Shown: one piece after another, positions 25,568 to 34,062 of the stretch
How positions within the stretch are numbered: the first letter of the stretch is position 1
How the letters are laid out: each line of letters opens with the position of its first letter
Origin: Anaerolineales bacterium
GTDB taxonomy: Bacteria; Chloroflexota; Anaerolineae; Anaerolineales; Villigracilaceae
Direction of reading: 5' to 3'
Length of the DNA stretch: 64,000 nt
NCBI GenBank assembly: GCA_016934715.1
Contig: JAFGSI010000026.1
Location: 39,303-103,302 of the forward strand
Program-made: the position numbers and the translations under genes
The notes under the pieces: model-generated
Databases searched by the model: none
The model's input: the letters and a program-made list of their open reading frames with translations, nothing else
Told to the model about the DNA's origin: nothing

Positions 25568-26560
25568 CTACGCCGCTTTCACGCCCAGCCTGGCAGCGAC
25601 CTGGGCCTCGATCCAGGCATAGGTCCGCGTGAGCCCCTCTTCGAGAGACAACTGCGGTTCCCATTGGAGGACCTCGCGCAGGCGGGTGTTGTCAGAATTG
25701 CGACCGCGCACGCCCATCGGCCCGGAAATATGCTTGATGCTGATCCCAATCCCGGCAGCCTTGGCGACGATCTCGGCCAGCTGGTTGATGGTCACCATGC
25801 GGTCGGAACCCAGGTTGAGCGGGAAGGGGTGCTCCGAGCGCATCAGGCGGTAGATGCCTTCCAGGCAATCAGAGATATGGCAGAAGGAGCGCGTCTGCTC
25901 ACCATCGCCCCACATCTCGATCTCGTGATCCCCGGTCAGCTTGGCCGTGGCGACCTTACGGCACATGGCCGCCGGCGCCTTTTCGCGTCCACCGTCCCAG
26001 GTGCCCTGCTCGCCGAAGATGTTGTGGAAGCGCACGATGCGGGTCTGCAGGCCGTAATCTTCGCGGTAGTGCGTGCACAGGCGTTCCATGATCAACTTCT
26101 CCCAGCCGTAGGCGTCCTGCGGCTGGGCCGGGTAAGCGTCCTCTTCCTTGAGCGGAACTACGTCGGCCTCGGTCTGTTTATACTCCGGGTAGACGCAGGC
26201 CGACGAAGTATAGAAGTAGCGCTTGACGCCGTTGACCCGGGCGGCCTCGAGGGTGTGGATGTTGATCAACGAGTTGTTGTGCAGGATTTCGGAATGGTGG
26301 GCCGAGATAAAGCCCATCCCGCCCATGTCAGCGGCCAGGCCGTAGACCTCGTCGATGCCGCGCGTGGCCTGCAGGCAGTTGTCCCAGCGGCGCAGGTCGA
26401 GGATCTCGAACTCGTCAGCATCCACCTCGCTGAATTCGGGGGGTTTAAGATCCACCCCACGCACCCAGTACCCTTTCTGGCGCAGGAAGGTGACAAGATG
26501 GTGACCAATGAAGCCACCTGCACCGGTAACGAGAACCCTGGTCTGATTCTTTGTGGACAT
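25568..26560 (-). CDS. NAD-dependent epimerase, GDP-mannose-3,5-epimerase-like
   Basis: A 330-residue extended SDR: VLVTGAGGFIGHHLVTFL, LAADMGGMGFISAHHSEIL, SSACVYPE and YGWEKL. The ADMGGMGFI element and the SSACVYPE Ser/Cys region are distinctive for GDP-mannose 3,5-epimerases, which turn GDP-D-mannose into GDP-L-galactose or GDP-L-gulose. A very strong AGGAGG site 5 nt before the ATG suggests high translation. Together with gmd and fcl it shows that GDP-sugars are a main donor pool of the locus. The exact product is not certain. Confidence 0.8.
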   Translation of the reverse strand: MSTKNQTRVLVTGAGGFIGHHLVTFLRQKGYWVRGVDLKPPEFSEVDADEFEILDLRRWDNCLQATRGIDEVYGLAADMGGMGFISAHHSEILHNNSLINIHTLEAARVNGVKRYFYTSSACVYPEYKQTEADVVPLKEEDAYPAQPQDAYGWEKLIMERLCTHYREDYGLQTRIVRFHNIFGEQGTWDGGREKAPAAMCRKVATAKLTGDHEIEMWGDGEQTRSFCHISDCLEGIYRLMRSEHPFPLNLGSDRMVTINQLAEIVAKAAGIGISIKHISGPMGVRGRNSDNTRLREVLQWEPQLSLEEGLTRTYAWIEAQVAARLGVKAA

Positions 26561-26586
26561 GTATTCCTCCTGTCTAGTAGCGTATT

Positions 26587-27543
26587 TTACCCAAGCTGGG
26601 TGAGAAAAGCGGACAACTTGTGCGCCATGAAGACTTCCGTGGCCGCCATCGACTCACCGGTTGCACCGCCGATGTGCGGAGTGAGAATGAGATTGGCGTG
26701 TTCACAGGCATAGCGAACCAGCGCCGATTCGGCCAGCGCCCCGCCGCGCTCGTCGGACAACACGTCGAGGGCCGCACCGGCCAGATGCCTGCCCTCCAGG
26801 GCGGCCAGCAGGGCCTGCTCGTCCAGCACCTGGCCGCGGGCAGTGTTGATCAGCCAGGCCCCAGGTGGCAGCAGGGCCAGTTCAGCGGCCCCGACCAGCC
26901 CCTCGGTCTCAGCGTTGAGCGGCACGTGGATCGAGAGGATCCGGCTCTGCTGCAGAAGTTCGGACTGTCTGGAGAGGCGCTCAACGCCTTCCGGCCAGCC
27001 TGTCCGATAGGGATCGAAGGCGGTTACCCGCATGCCAAAGGCCAACCCGTAGCGGGCGACCTTCTCGCCGATCCGGCCCAGGCCAAGCAGGCCGAGAGTC
27101 TGCCCCGCCAGATCGTGGCCGCGGAAGCGGTCCCGCTGCCATTCCCCAGCCAAGACCGAGGCATGGGCCGCCGGCAGGTTGCGGACCAGGGCCAGCAGCA
27201 GTCCCCAAGTATGCTCAGCCGTGGCCGGGATGTTGCGCAGGAACTCGGTCTCGCCACGCAGGCTCAGGATGGTGACGCCCAGGGCCTCGGCAGCCGCCAC
27301 ATCAATATGGTCTAGACCGGTCGTGGCGCTGACGAGTACCCTCAGCCGGGTGGCCCGTCCGAGCACTTCCCGGTCGATCTGGTGCGCCAGGCGGACGATC
27401 AGGACCTGATACCTGCCGACCAGCTCGAGCAGCGCCGCCCGCCCGTGCGGACCCGCGTCCACTTCCCCCAGCGACTGCAGGAGCGCCAGGGCTTCGCCGG
27501 AGTAGTTCTCCGGCTCGAGGTTCAGGATGCGGATACAATCCAT
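26587..27543 (-). CDS. D-isomer-specific 2-hydroxyacid dehydrogenase (phosphoglycerate-dehydrogenase-like)
   Basis: A 318-residue protein: LGLLGLGRIGEKVARYG cofactor loop, NTARGQVLDEQALLAAL with the catalytic Arg region, LDVLSDERGG with the Glu, and LTPHIGGAT with the catalytic His. It oxidises a 2-hydroxyacid such as 3-phosphoglycerate or acts as a reductase. In a glycan locus it could provide or consume a C3 acid; this may link to the FkbH/ACP genes 7 kb away, but this is speculation. Start ATG at 27543 with AAGGA 11 nt upstream. Confidence 0.83.
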   Translation of the reverse strand: MDCIRILNLEPENYSGEALALLQSLGEVDAGPHGRAALLELVGRYQVLIVRLAHQIDREVLGRATRLRVLVSATTGLDHIDVAAAEALGVTILSLRGETEFLRNIPATAEHTWGLLLALVRNLPAAHASVLAGEWQRDRFRGHDLAGQTLGLLGLGRIGEKVARYGLAFGMRVTAFDPYRTGWPEGVERLSRQSELLQQSRILSIHVPLNAETEGLVGAAELALLPPGAWLINTARGQVLDEQALLAALEGRHLAGAALDVLSDERGGALAESALVRYACEHANLILTPHIGGATGESMAATEVFMAHKLSAFLTQLG

Positions 27544-27590
27544 GTACGATAGGGTCCTTTGTCCGTGAGCTCGCCGTTCCTTGGCTGCGC

Positions 27591-28301
27591 TCAGGGCCTT
27601 TGATGCTGGAGCATCAACTCGGCCAGTTTGAAATCCAGTTCATGGTCGATGCTGACCGAGCGTTCTTCCGGCATGACATAGGGGCGGATGATTTCGCCCC
27701 AGATGGAGCCTCTTTCCATTAGTACATCGCGGCGGGTCAGATAGATGGCACCATTACGCATGTAGGCCGGCGGCTGGTAGTCCTGGCGGCGGGTGCCCTC
27801 CTGCTCCTCGATGCAGAAGGGCAGCAGGCGGTCGCCCTCGATGCGCTTCATCAAGATCGGGTGTACGGCGAAGACCTGCACCACGCTGATGACCGAGTCG
27901 CAGCCGCCGCGCGTGGCCAGCTCGATCGCCGCCCGGATATCGTCCGGAGTGCGCAGCGGAGCGGTGGGCTGCAGCAGCAGGATCCAGTCCAGGCGGGTGC
28001 CGCCGCGGGCCTCGCTCTCGCCAACCGCATGCTGCAGGACCGGGACCATCGGAATCCGGTCACTGCTCAATTCCGGCGGGCGCAGAAATGGAACTTCTGC
28101 CCCGTGTTGAAGTGCGACCTCCGCAATCGCCTGGTCATCCGTCGAGACGATGACGCCCTGCAGGCGGTCGCCAACCTGCAGGGCCGCCTCGATCGTGTAC
28201 GCGATCAGCGGCTTTCCTGCAAGTGCGCGGACATTTTTACGGAGCACACCCTTAGAGCCTCCCCGCGCCGGGATGACCGCCAGGATTTTGGGAACGGGCA
28301 T
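27591..28301 (-). CDS. neuA: CMP-nonulosonate synthetase (acylneuraminate cytidylyltransferase)
   Basis: A 236-residue protein of normal NeuA size: AVIPARGGSKGVLRKNVRAL (P-loop-like start), STDDQAIAEVALQHGA, LLLQPTAPLRTPDDI and SIDHELDFKLAELML at the end. It activates a nonulosonic acid with CTP in the cytosol. It lies close downstream of neuC and the second neuB, separated by one membrane protein gene, so it is the natural partner of that pair. GAGGAG precedes the ATG by 3 nt, within the 8-nt gap from the previous stop. Confidence 0.88.
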   Translation of the reverse strand: MPVPKILAVIPARGGSKGVLRKNVRALAGKPLIAYTIEAALQVGDRLQGVIVSTDDQAIAEVALQHGAEVPFLRPPELSSDRIPMVPVLQHAVGESEARGGTRLDWILLLQPTAPLRTPDDIRAAIELATRGGCDSVISVVQVFAVHPILMKRIEGDRLLPFCIEEQEGTRRQDYQPPAYMRNGAIYLTRRDVLMERGSIWGEIIRPYVMPEERSVSIDHELDFKLAELMLQHQRP

Positions 28302-28309
28302 ATTCTCCT

Positions 28310-30364
28310 CTAGCGACAGAAATTTGCGTAGAACAGTGCCAGATCTTCAACAGGCAGGCTTTCGTCCAGGATGCCTGGGCTGGTACACAACTCAAACTGA
28401 AAACGAGAATCGCTGCGGATGATCTCTGCGTAATCCAGGGCGGTCTCCAGGTCGCCACCATACAGATATGCCTGAATGAAAGGCCACCATTCCGAAACAT
28501 CATTGGGAGTAAGACCGAGACTGCGCGCCTCGTCTCCCAATTGAATGACCTGCTCCCAGTCCTGGCGTTGAGCCGCCAGAGACGCGCTTTGATAGTAATA
28601 ACACCAGTCATGTTCGAGCTCAGACCCAAAGATCGTCTCGGGAGGAACATGGAAGGGCGCATCGACAAGGATCTGGTCGATGTTGGATGTTGGAGCAATG
28701 TCTCGGACCAGCGGATCGGACCCGGTCGGGATGAGAGGCGCGTTTCCATCGATCACGTGTACACACACACCTGGCCTGGGAAGAACGACGACCAGCGCCT
28801 GGCTGTAATCGCGCACAATGCCCGGTATGCCAGGAATATTCTGCGTGCGTGTCCATTCCGTGTTCGAGCCCTGCAGGACGATCTCGTCGGCCGTTCCGTT
28901 GTTGATCACCTGGGAGGTCAATTGAGGAACCACATCCTCCGGATAATAGACCAGCAGTGCTGGAAACCCAATATGATAACTCTCGGAAATGGTGTTGGCA
29001 TCCGGGAACGAGGCGATCAGAACCGTTCCCGGAGCTAGTTGAGGAGCCCGCCAGGAGAGCTGCCAGAAAAGGCTCCGGACTTCCGTCCAGGCATCGCCAT
29101 ACCGGGAGGCGTTCTGGTAATGGGTCACAAGAGATGCCCCAATCAATAACAGTGCCAATCCAAGACGCATGGCGTGGCCTCGCAGGCGGTACAGGATGGC
29201 AACCACGACCATCACTGCCCCCAAAGCAGGCAGAAGGCTGTAACGGTCCCAGCCCATGACCATGCTCGCATCAAAAGAAATCGTACGGCCAACCAGGCTG
29301 GTGGGCATCAGCAGCACCAGGACGGCCAGGATCCCTAACACAAGAACATCCCGGCACCAAGCAGGATCTTCCTGCAGGTCTTCTCTTTCCTTCAAAGGAG
29401 TGCTTCTTTCAAGCCACCTGGCAAAGGCAACAAACAACCCGGCGGCTACAGCACCCAGCAGAACCGAGAAGAAAAGATCCAACAATCCCGACCCGGCCAG
29501 GAATCCTGCAAGAGGTACCACCCAACCGCCGACTGTGACACTGAAAACATCCTGGAACCAACCAGCGAGCGACTTGAGGAGCAGAACGGGTGTATCTCGA
29601 TACTGGGCAAACAGGAGGCCCGTGTCTGTAGCAACGCGCCTGCTCTGGAAAAAGAACAAACGCCAGATCAGGTAAATCACATCAACAGCCAGAAAAAGGG
29701 AAAAACGGGCCAGGGCTTGTACGGATTGGCGAACGAACTTCTCCCCCCGATGGGCCTGGTAGCGTTGATACCATAACAACAGGAATCGGAGGCCTTCCAG
29801 ACCCAAGAAGAACTCCACCGTCAGCAGATAACCCACACCCATGAGCGCCGAAACGGCAAGCAGCAGGATCCGGGTCCCGCGGCTGGAAACTTGATACGCC
29901 TTCAACGAAAGAGCGATCGAAAGCAAGGCAACCGCCAGGACGATCATCATAACCTGGTAGGTGATCGCATCCGGCATCTTCAAGAAACCAGGATAGACCG
30001 TAAACAGGAGAGCCATCAAAGTTGTCGCCAACCGGCGGCGGGGCCAGAGCATACGCAGGATCCACCAGAAGCAGATTACTCCCAGCAGGCGATACATCAG
30101 GGTGAATACAGACCAGGTCGTCAGGCTGTCACCCTGAACCTGATAGTTGAACCAGTAGAGCCAACCAACCGCTGGCCGGTCTGATGTAAACAGGTCAGGC
30201 AGGGCATCCACACCGATCGATTCGGCCGTACGGATGATGTGCCAGGCATCACAGCAGATCCCCAATTGCCCTGCCAACGGCAGGTAAGCCAGGGCCGCGA
30301 TCACGATGATGAGCAGCAGAGAAAGAAGTGGTTCGAATCGAAACAAACCTTGTTTTTTATCCAT
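28310..30364 (-). CDS. Large polytopic membrane protein with C-terminal soluble domain
   Basis: A 684-residue protein with about 11-12 hydrophobic helices in the first 420 residues and a soluble C-terminal part of some 250 residues. The first loop holds CCDAWH and TSDRPAVGWLYW; the arrangement recalls GT-C membrane transferases common in Chloroflexota loci, but no catalytic acid pair is certain. The ATG at 30364 has AGGA 9 nt upstream; a second ATG 9 nt earlier has no room for a ribosome site. It is set inside the neuB-neuC-neuA group, so a role in glycan transfer across the membrane is possible. Confidence 0.6.
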   Translation of the reverse strand: MDKKQGLFRFEPLLSLLLIIVIAALAYLPLAGQLGICCDAWHIIRTAESIGVDALPDLFTSDRPAVGWLYWFNYQVQGDSLTTWSVFTLMYRLLGVICFWWILRMLWPRRRLATTLMALLFTVYPGFLKMPDAITYQVMMIVLAVALLSIALSLKAYQVSSRGTRILLLAVSALMGVGYLLTVEFFLGLEGLRFLLLWYQRYQAHRGEKFVRQSVQALARFSLFLAVDVIYLIWRLFFFQSRRVATDTGLLFAQYRDTPVLLLKSLAGWFQDVFSVTVGGWVVPLAGFLAGSGLLDLFFSVLLGAVAAGLFVAFARWLERSTPLKEREDLQEDPAWCRDVLVLGILAVLVLLMPTSLVGRTISFDASMVMGWDRYSLLPALGAVMVVVAILYRLRGHAMRLGLALLLIGASLVTHYQNASRYGDAWTEVRSLFWQLSWRAPQLAPGTVLIASFPDANTISESYHIGFPALLVYYPEDVVPQLTSQVINNGTADEIVLQGSNTEWTRTQNIPGIPGIVRDYSQALVVVLPRPGVCVHVIDGNAPLIPTGSDPLVRDIAPTSNIDQILVDAPFHVPPETIFGSELEHDWCYYYQSASLAAQRQDWEQVIQLGDEARSLGLTPNDVSEWWPFIQAYLYGGDLETALDYAEIIRSDSRFQFELCTSPGILDESLPVEDLALFYANFCR

Positions 30365-30388
30365 GCGGTCCATTCCTGTAGCGTACCG

Positions 30389-31546
30389 TCAATAACTTAA
30401 TCGCTTGGTGAACTGCAACACGGTCCGGGCAAGGATCTCCGCGATCCGTTCGCCTGCATGACCATCTCCATAGAGGTGGACTCCCTCCGGGCGAGAACTG
30501 GACAGGATCGTCTCGACGGCTTTCATGATCTCCCCGCGGTCGTATTGGACGTCGATCACATTCGGGCCGCGCTCCCGGCTGGACTGACGCGATCCAATAT
30601 TGACCGCCGGGACACCCAGGTAAGAGCATTCGCGAATCGCCACACTCGAGTTCCCAATGATCGCCCGGCTGTTCCTGACCAGGTGAAGAAAATCCTCAGG
30701 CGGAATGTCCTTGAAGAAATGAAAGTTCTGGGGCTGTTCCAGCTCGCGAAAGGCGCGAATGCCCTTCGAGGTACCATCCGATCCAGCATCGACGTTGGGC
30801 CAGAACCACAGGGTCGGCAGGCCCAGATCGCGGATCGCATACAGGGTCTCGGTGACATGCCTGCGCGCCTGCTCGTACTCCGAGGTGACCGGGTGCTGCA
30901 TCACCACCAGGTAGCCGTTGGAAAGGTCAACCGTGGCTCCTACGCCACCATAGGTTTCGAAAGGGTTCATCTGCAGGCGGGGTTCGCCCTGCACCTGGGC
31001 GGCGATGTCGATCGATGGGCAGCCGGTAACGAAGACGAAATCAGGATTCTCGCCCATACGGATGACCCGCTCGGCCGCTTTTTGCGTGGCAACCAAGTGA
31101 TAATCAGCAAGCTTGGTGACCGCGTGGCGGACCTTCTCGTCGATGTTGCCGGTCACCTCGCCGCCCTGCAAGTGGGCCAGGGGAATGTTCATGTAGGCTG
31201 CGGCAATCGCGGTGGCCATGGTCTCGTAGCGGTCGGCGATCGTCATGACAATGTCAGGCTGCAGGTTATCGAAGACGGTTGCCAGTTCCATCACACCGAT
31301 GCCGGTCGTCTTGGCCGAGGTGACCAGATTCTCGCCTTCCACCACCATGTAAACGTGGGCATCCGGGCGGAAGCCATCGCGCATCATGTGGTCGATGACC
31401 TTGCCATAACGATCAAGCAAGGCCGAGGCGGCAACGATGAGCTGCAGTTCCAGGTCAGGATGGGCCTGGATGGCGCTCAGGGCTGTCCTGACTCGCGAAT
31501 AACTGGGGCGGGCAGTAACGACGACACAGATTTTTCTTTTGGTCAT
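30389..31546 (-). CDS. neuC: UDP-N-acetylglucosamine 2-epimerase, hydrolysing (NeuC family)
   Basis: A 385-residue GT-B-fold epimerase: ICVVVTARPSYSRVRTAL at the N-terminus, ADRYETMATAIAAAYMNIP, LAHLQGGEVTGNIDEKVRHA and GNSSVAIRECSYLGVPAVNIG are diagnostic of NeuC/NnaA/LegG-type enzymes. It hydrolyses and epimerises a UDP-HexNAc to give ManNAc or a di-amino analogue, the substrate of NeuB. The ATG at 31546 is used here; a GTG two codons upstream would overlap the neuB stop (GTGA) and is equally possible. Its neighbour is a SAF-containing NeuB, so the two should act in series. Confidence 0.87.
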   Translation of the reverse strand: MTKRKICVVVTARPSYSRVRTALSAIQAHPDLELQLIVAASALLDRYGKVIDHMMRDGFRPDAHVYMVVEGENLVTSAKTTGIGVMELATVFDNLQPDIVMTIADRYETMATAIAAAYMNIPLAHLQGGEVTGNIDEKVRHAVTKLADYHLVATQKAAERVIRMGENPDFVFVTGCPSIDIAAQVQGEPRLQMNPFETYGGVGATVDLSNGYLVVMQHPVTSEYEQARRHVTETLYAIRDLGLPTLWFWPNVDAGSDGTSKGIRAFRELEQPQNFHFFKDIPPEDFLHLVRNSRAIIGNSSVAIRECSYLGVPAVNIGSRQSSRERGPNVIDVQYDRGEIMKAVETILSSSRPEGVHLYGDGHAGERIAEILARTVLQFTKRLSY

Positions 31547-31548
31547 AT

Positions 31549-32601
31549 TCACGCAAGATCTTTCCGGGTAATGAAGGCACCCGATGCAATTGGCCGTTTC
31601 AGCTGTTTTCCGAGCACCGCTTCGAGTTGCTCGGCGGGGATCCCCGCCGAGGCCGGCTTGCGGGCACTCAGGTCGGCGCGCTGCAGCCGGGTCCCGGCTG
31701 CCAGATCCCGGGCTGCGACCAGCGCCTTGCCAAAGGTCTGACGCATGGCAGCCATCTCCCCGGCCACGGCGTCCTTATCCTGGGGGTTGGCCAGGGCCTT
31801 CTCTACGAAACGGACCCCGTCTACAAGCTGACGCAGTTCGCCAGTCGTGATCGAGGCCGGGACGTCGGGTCCGAACATCTCCCGGCTGAGCGTCACGTGG
31901 ACCTCGAGCATGCTCGCACCCAGGGTCGCGGCCGCCAGGCCGGCATAGATCGTGCCTGAGTGGTCCGAGAGGCCCACCGGAACCCCGTAGCGGCTGCGAT
32001 AGACATCCAGCAAGTTCAACCCGATCCCCTCCGGCGGGGAGGGGTACTGCGAGGTGCACTGGAAGACACCCAGCGGCAGGCCGTGCTTCCGAATCCAGGC
32101 CACGGCCCGGTCGATCTCGGCCAGCGAACTCATCCCGCTCGAGAGCAGCACCGGGGCACCGCTGGCGGCAATGCGCTCGAAAAGCAGCGGGTTCGTGACC
32201 TCGCCTGAGGGGATCTTCCAGGCCGGCATTCCCAGGCGGGTAAGCAGATCAACGGCCTCGTCGGAGAAGGGCGAACTGAGGAAGATCAGGCCCTTTTCCC
32301 GGGCATGATCCGCCAGCCCGGCCCACTGCTCTGCGCTGAATTCCATCCGCTTCCAATAATCGTAGCGCGTGGCGTCCTGCTGGCTGAATTTGACCCGGAA
32401 GGGTTCATCGGCTGACGACTCGGCCCGGGCGATATGGGTCTGGAACTTGACCGCCTCCGCCCCGGCTGCGGCGATGGCATCGAGGAAGGCATGCGCCATC
32501 CCCAGCGAACCGTCATGGGCCTGGGCCACTTCGCCGATGACCAGACAGGGTTCGCCCGGTCCGACCCGGCGGGAGCCAATCGCAAATGTCTGGATGTCCA
32601 T
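31549..32601 (-). CDS. neuB: NeuB-family nonulosonate synthase with SAF domain
   Basis: A 350-residue protein: CLVIGEVAQAHDGSLGMAHA, AVKFQTHIARAESS, LLSSGMSSLAEI, FQCTSQYPSPPEGIGLNL and VGLSDHSGTIYAGLA define the PEP-condensing barrel; the last about 60 residues (ARDLAAGTRLQRADLSARKP...) are the SAF/antifreeze-like domain. It makes a nonulosonic acid from ManNAc or a related sugar delivered by the NeuC encoded next to it. Its sequence (EPFRVKFSQQDATRYDYWKR) places it in a different subgroup from the other two NeuB proteins of the window. Stop and start of neighbouring genes abut. Confidence 0.9.
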   Translation of the reverse strand: MDIQTFAIGSRRVGPGEPCLVIGEVAQAHDGSLGMAHAFLDAIAAAGAEAVKFQTHIARAESSADEPFRVKFSQQDATRYDYWKRMEFSAEQWAGLADHAREKGLIFLSSPFSDEAVDLLTRLGMPAWKIPSGEVTNPLLFERIAASGAPVLLSSGMSSLAEIDRAVAWIRKHGLPLGVFQCTSQYPSPPEGIGLNLLDVYRSRYGVPVGLSDHSGTIYAGLAAATLGASMLEVHVTLSREMFGPDVPASITTGELRQLVDGVRFVEKALANPQDKDAVAGEMAAMRQTFGKALVAARDLAAGTRLQRADLSARKPASAGIPAEQLEAVLGKQLKRPIASGAFITRKDLA

Positions 32602-34038
32602 TTATTCCTCCCGGCCTTCGGCCAGCGACCACAGGTAATCGGCGGTTCGCCGGGTCGCGGAGCCGTCCAGAAAGGTGACCTCGCTCTCGACGAAGGCCCG
32701 CCGCTCGGCCCGGTCCAGGCCGGGATCGTCCAGATATTCATCCAGGCAAAGCCGCAGCTCCTCAGGAGCCAGGGCCAGCTTGCCAGCCCCGGCCTTGTTC
32801 ACGCGAGCGGCCGTCGGCCAGCCCGGGACCTCGTGCAGGGGCACCCAAAACTCGTCCTTCCACCCGCCCGGGACGTCGATGCACATGCTCACGAAGGGCT
32901 TATCGTGCAGGGCAGCCTCCACGACCATGGTCGAGTAGACCGTCACCAAGACGTCGCAGTGGTTCAGCATGGAAGCCTTCTCGGGAAAATCCTCGCCTGA
33001 GTAACGTTCCAAACCACCCGGGACCTCGGCCGGCTCGACCACATGAACATCTGCGTACTGACCGGCAATGGCGTAGATAGCTTCGGCCTCTTCCCGGTAA
33101 CGCTTCTGGGACTTGAAATGGTTGGGATGCAGGCGGATCAGCAACTGGGCCGGCTCGTGGAGCGCCTGGCTGCCGATCATTTCGGCCAGCAACTCGACCA
33201 GGTGCAGGTTGGGCGATATGCTCAAGGCCGTGGCGGCAAAGGCGATCAGCTTCTTGTTTGGATCCAGGTGATGCAGGGCATAATACTCCTGGCGCGGCAT
33301 CACCCAACGGCCGGCAATGTAACTGTCATACAACGGCATGCCGCCGATGTTGATCCGCGCCTCCGGCCAATCCACCCCGGCCGAGAGCTCCCACTTGTGG
33401 ACCTCCGACCAGACGTTGACATAGTCGATGTGCGCGCCGGGCAGGCCCTGGCTGCTGGGATTGTCCCAGCCGACAATGACGGTCGCAGTGCGGATCCCAT
33501 GCCGGCGGGCCTCGCGCAGGATGAGCTGGTCATTGCGCCAGGCCGCGGTGTTGGAGACGATCAGGTCCGGCTGGTAGCGTTCGAACAGGTCGCCATACAT
33601 GTCAGTAGTGAAGAAACGCTCGAGAGCATCGATGAACACCTGCCGGACCCAGCGTGAACGGCGCAGGAGTCCGATCCCCGGGCGGAGGAAGCGATAGAAG
33701 ACCTTTTGCCAGACCGGTGCGTAGTTCTCCTTGCGCTTGCGGTGGGTATCCACATAGGTCAGCGGGATGGCGCGATCGGCGCTGGCCCGGCGAAGATACT
33801 CGAGAACTGTCTGCAGGCGAGGAAAGTGCGTGTTGCGAAATTGCTCCACCTGCTGATCGCGGATGCTTTCGAAGAGGACATTCTTCTGTTGATATCGCTG
33901 GCGGGTGAACTCGAGCATCACTTCCGGCAACAGGATGACCAGCCGGGCACCCTTCCCGGTCAGTAACTGGACCAGCTCGGTCTCGAAAAAATAAGCCAGG
34001 GGCAGTCCAAAATCAAGACAGATAAAAATCGTTTTCAT
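32602..34038 (-). CDS. Capsule-type glycosyltransferase-like protein (HP motif)
   Basis: A 478-residue protein of the CDP-glycerol-glycerophosphotransferase-like/GT-B type. The C-terminal half has IRLHPNHF (HP at 304-305) and VYSTMVVEAAL (Ser369-Thr370, Glu374), the HP and S/T...E signatures also found in bacterial polysialyl and sialyl transferases. The N-terminal half is rich in Arg and resembles the acceptor domain of such enzymes. The stop abuts the neuB start directly, suggesting that it uses the CMP-sugar made from that NeuB. Donor type is inferred only. Confidence 0.65.
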   Translation of the reverse strand: MKTIFICLDFGLPLAYFFETELVQLLTGKGARLVILLPEVMLEFTRQRYQQKNVLFESIRDQQVEQFRNTHFPRLQTVLEYLRRASADRAIPLTYVDTHRKRKENYAPVWQKVFYRFLRPGIGLLRRSRWVRQVFIDALERFFTTDMYGDLFERYQPDLIVSNTAAWRNDQLILREARRHGIRTATVIVGWDNPSSQGLPGAHIDYVNVWSEVHKWELSAGVDWPEARINIGGMPLYDSYIAGRWVMPRQEYYALHHLDPNKKLIAFAATALSISPNLHLVELLAEMIGSQALHEPAQLLIRLHPNHFKSQKRYREEAEAIYAIAGQYADVHVVEPAEVPGGLERYSGEDFPEKASMLNHCDVLVTVYSTMVVEAALHDKPFVSMCIDVPGGWKDEFWVPLHEVPGWPTAARVNKAGAGKLALAPEELRLCLDEYLDDPGLDRAERRAFVESEVTFLDGSATRRTADYLWSLAEGREE

Positions 34039-34062
34039 ACCTTTTTCCGCTTTACGGATTGT

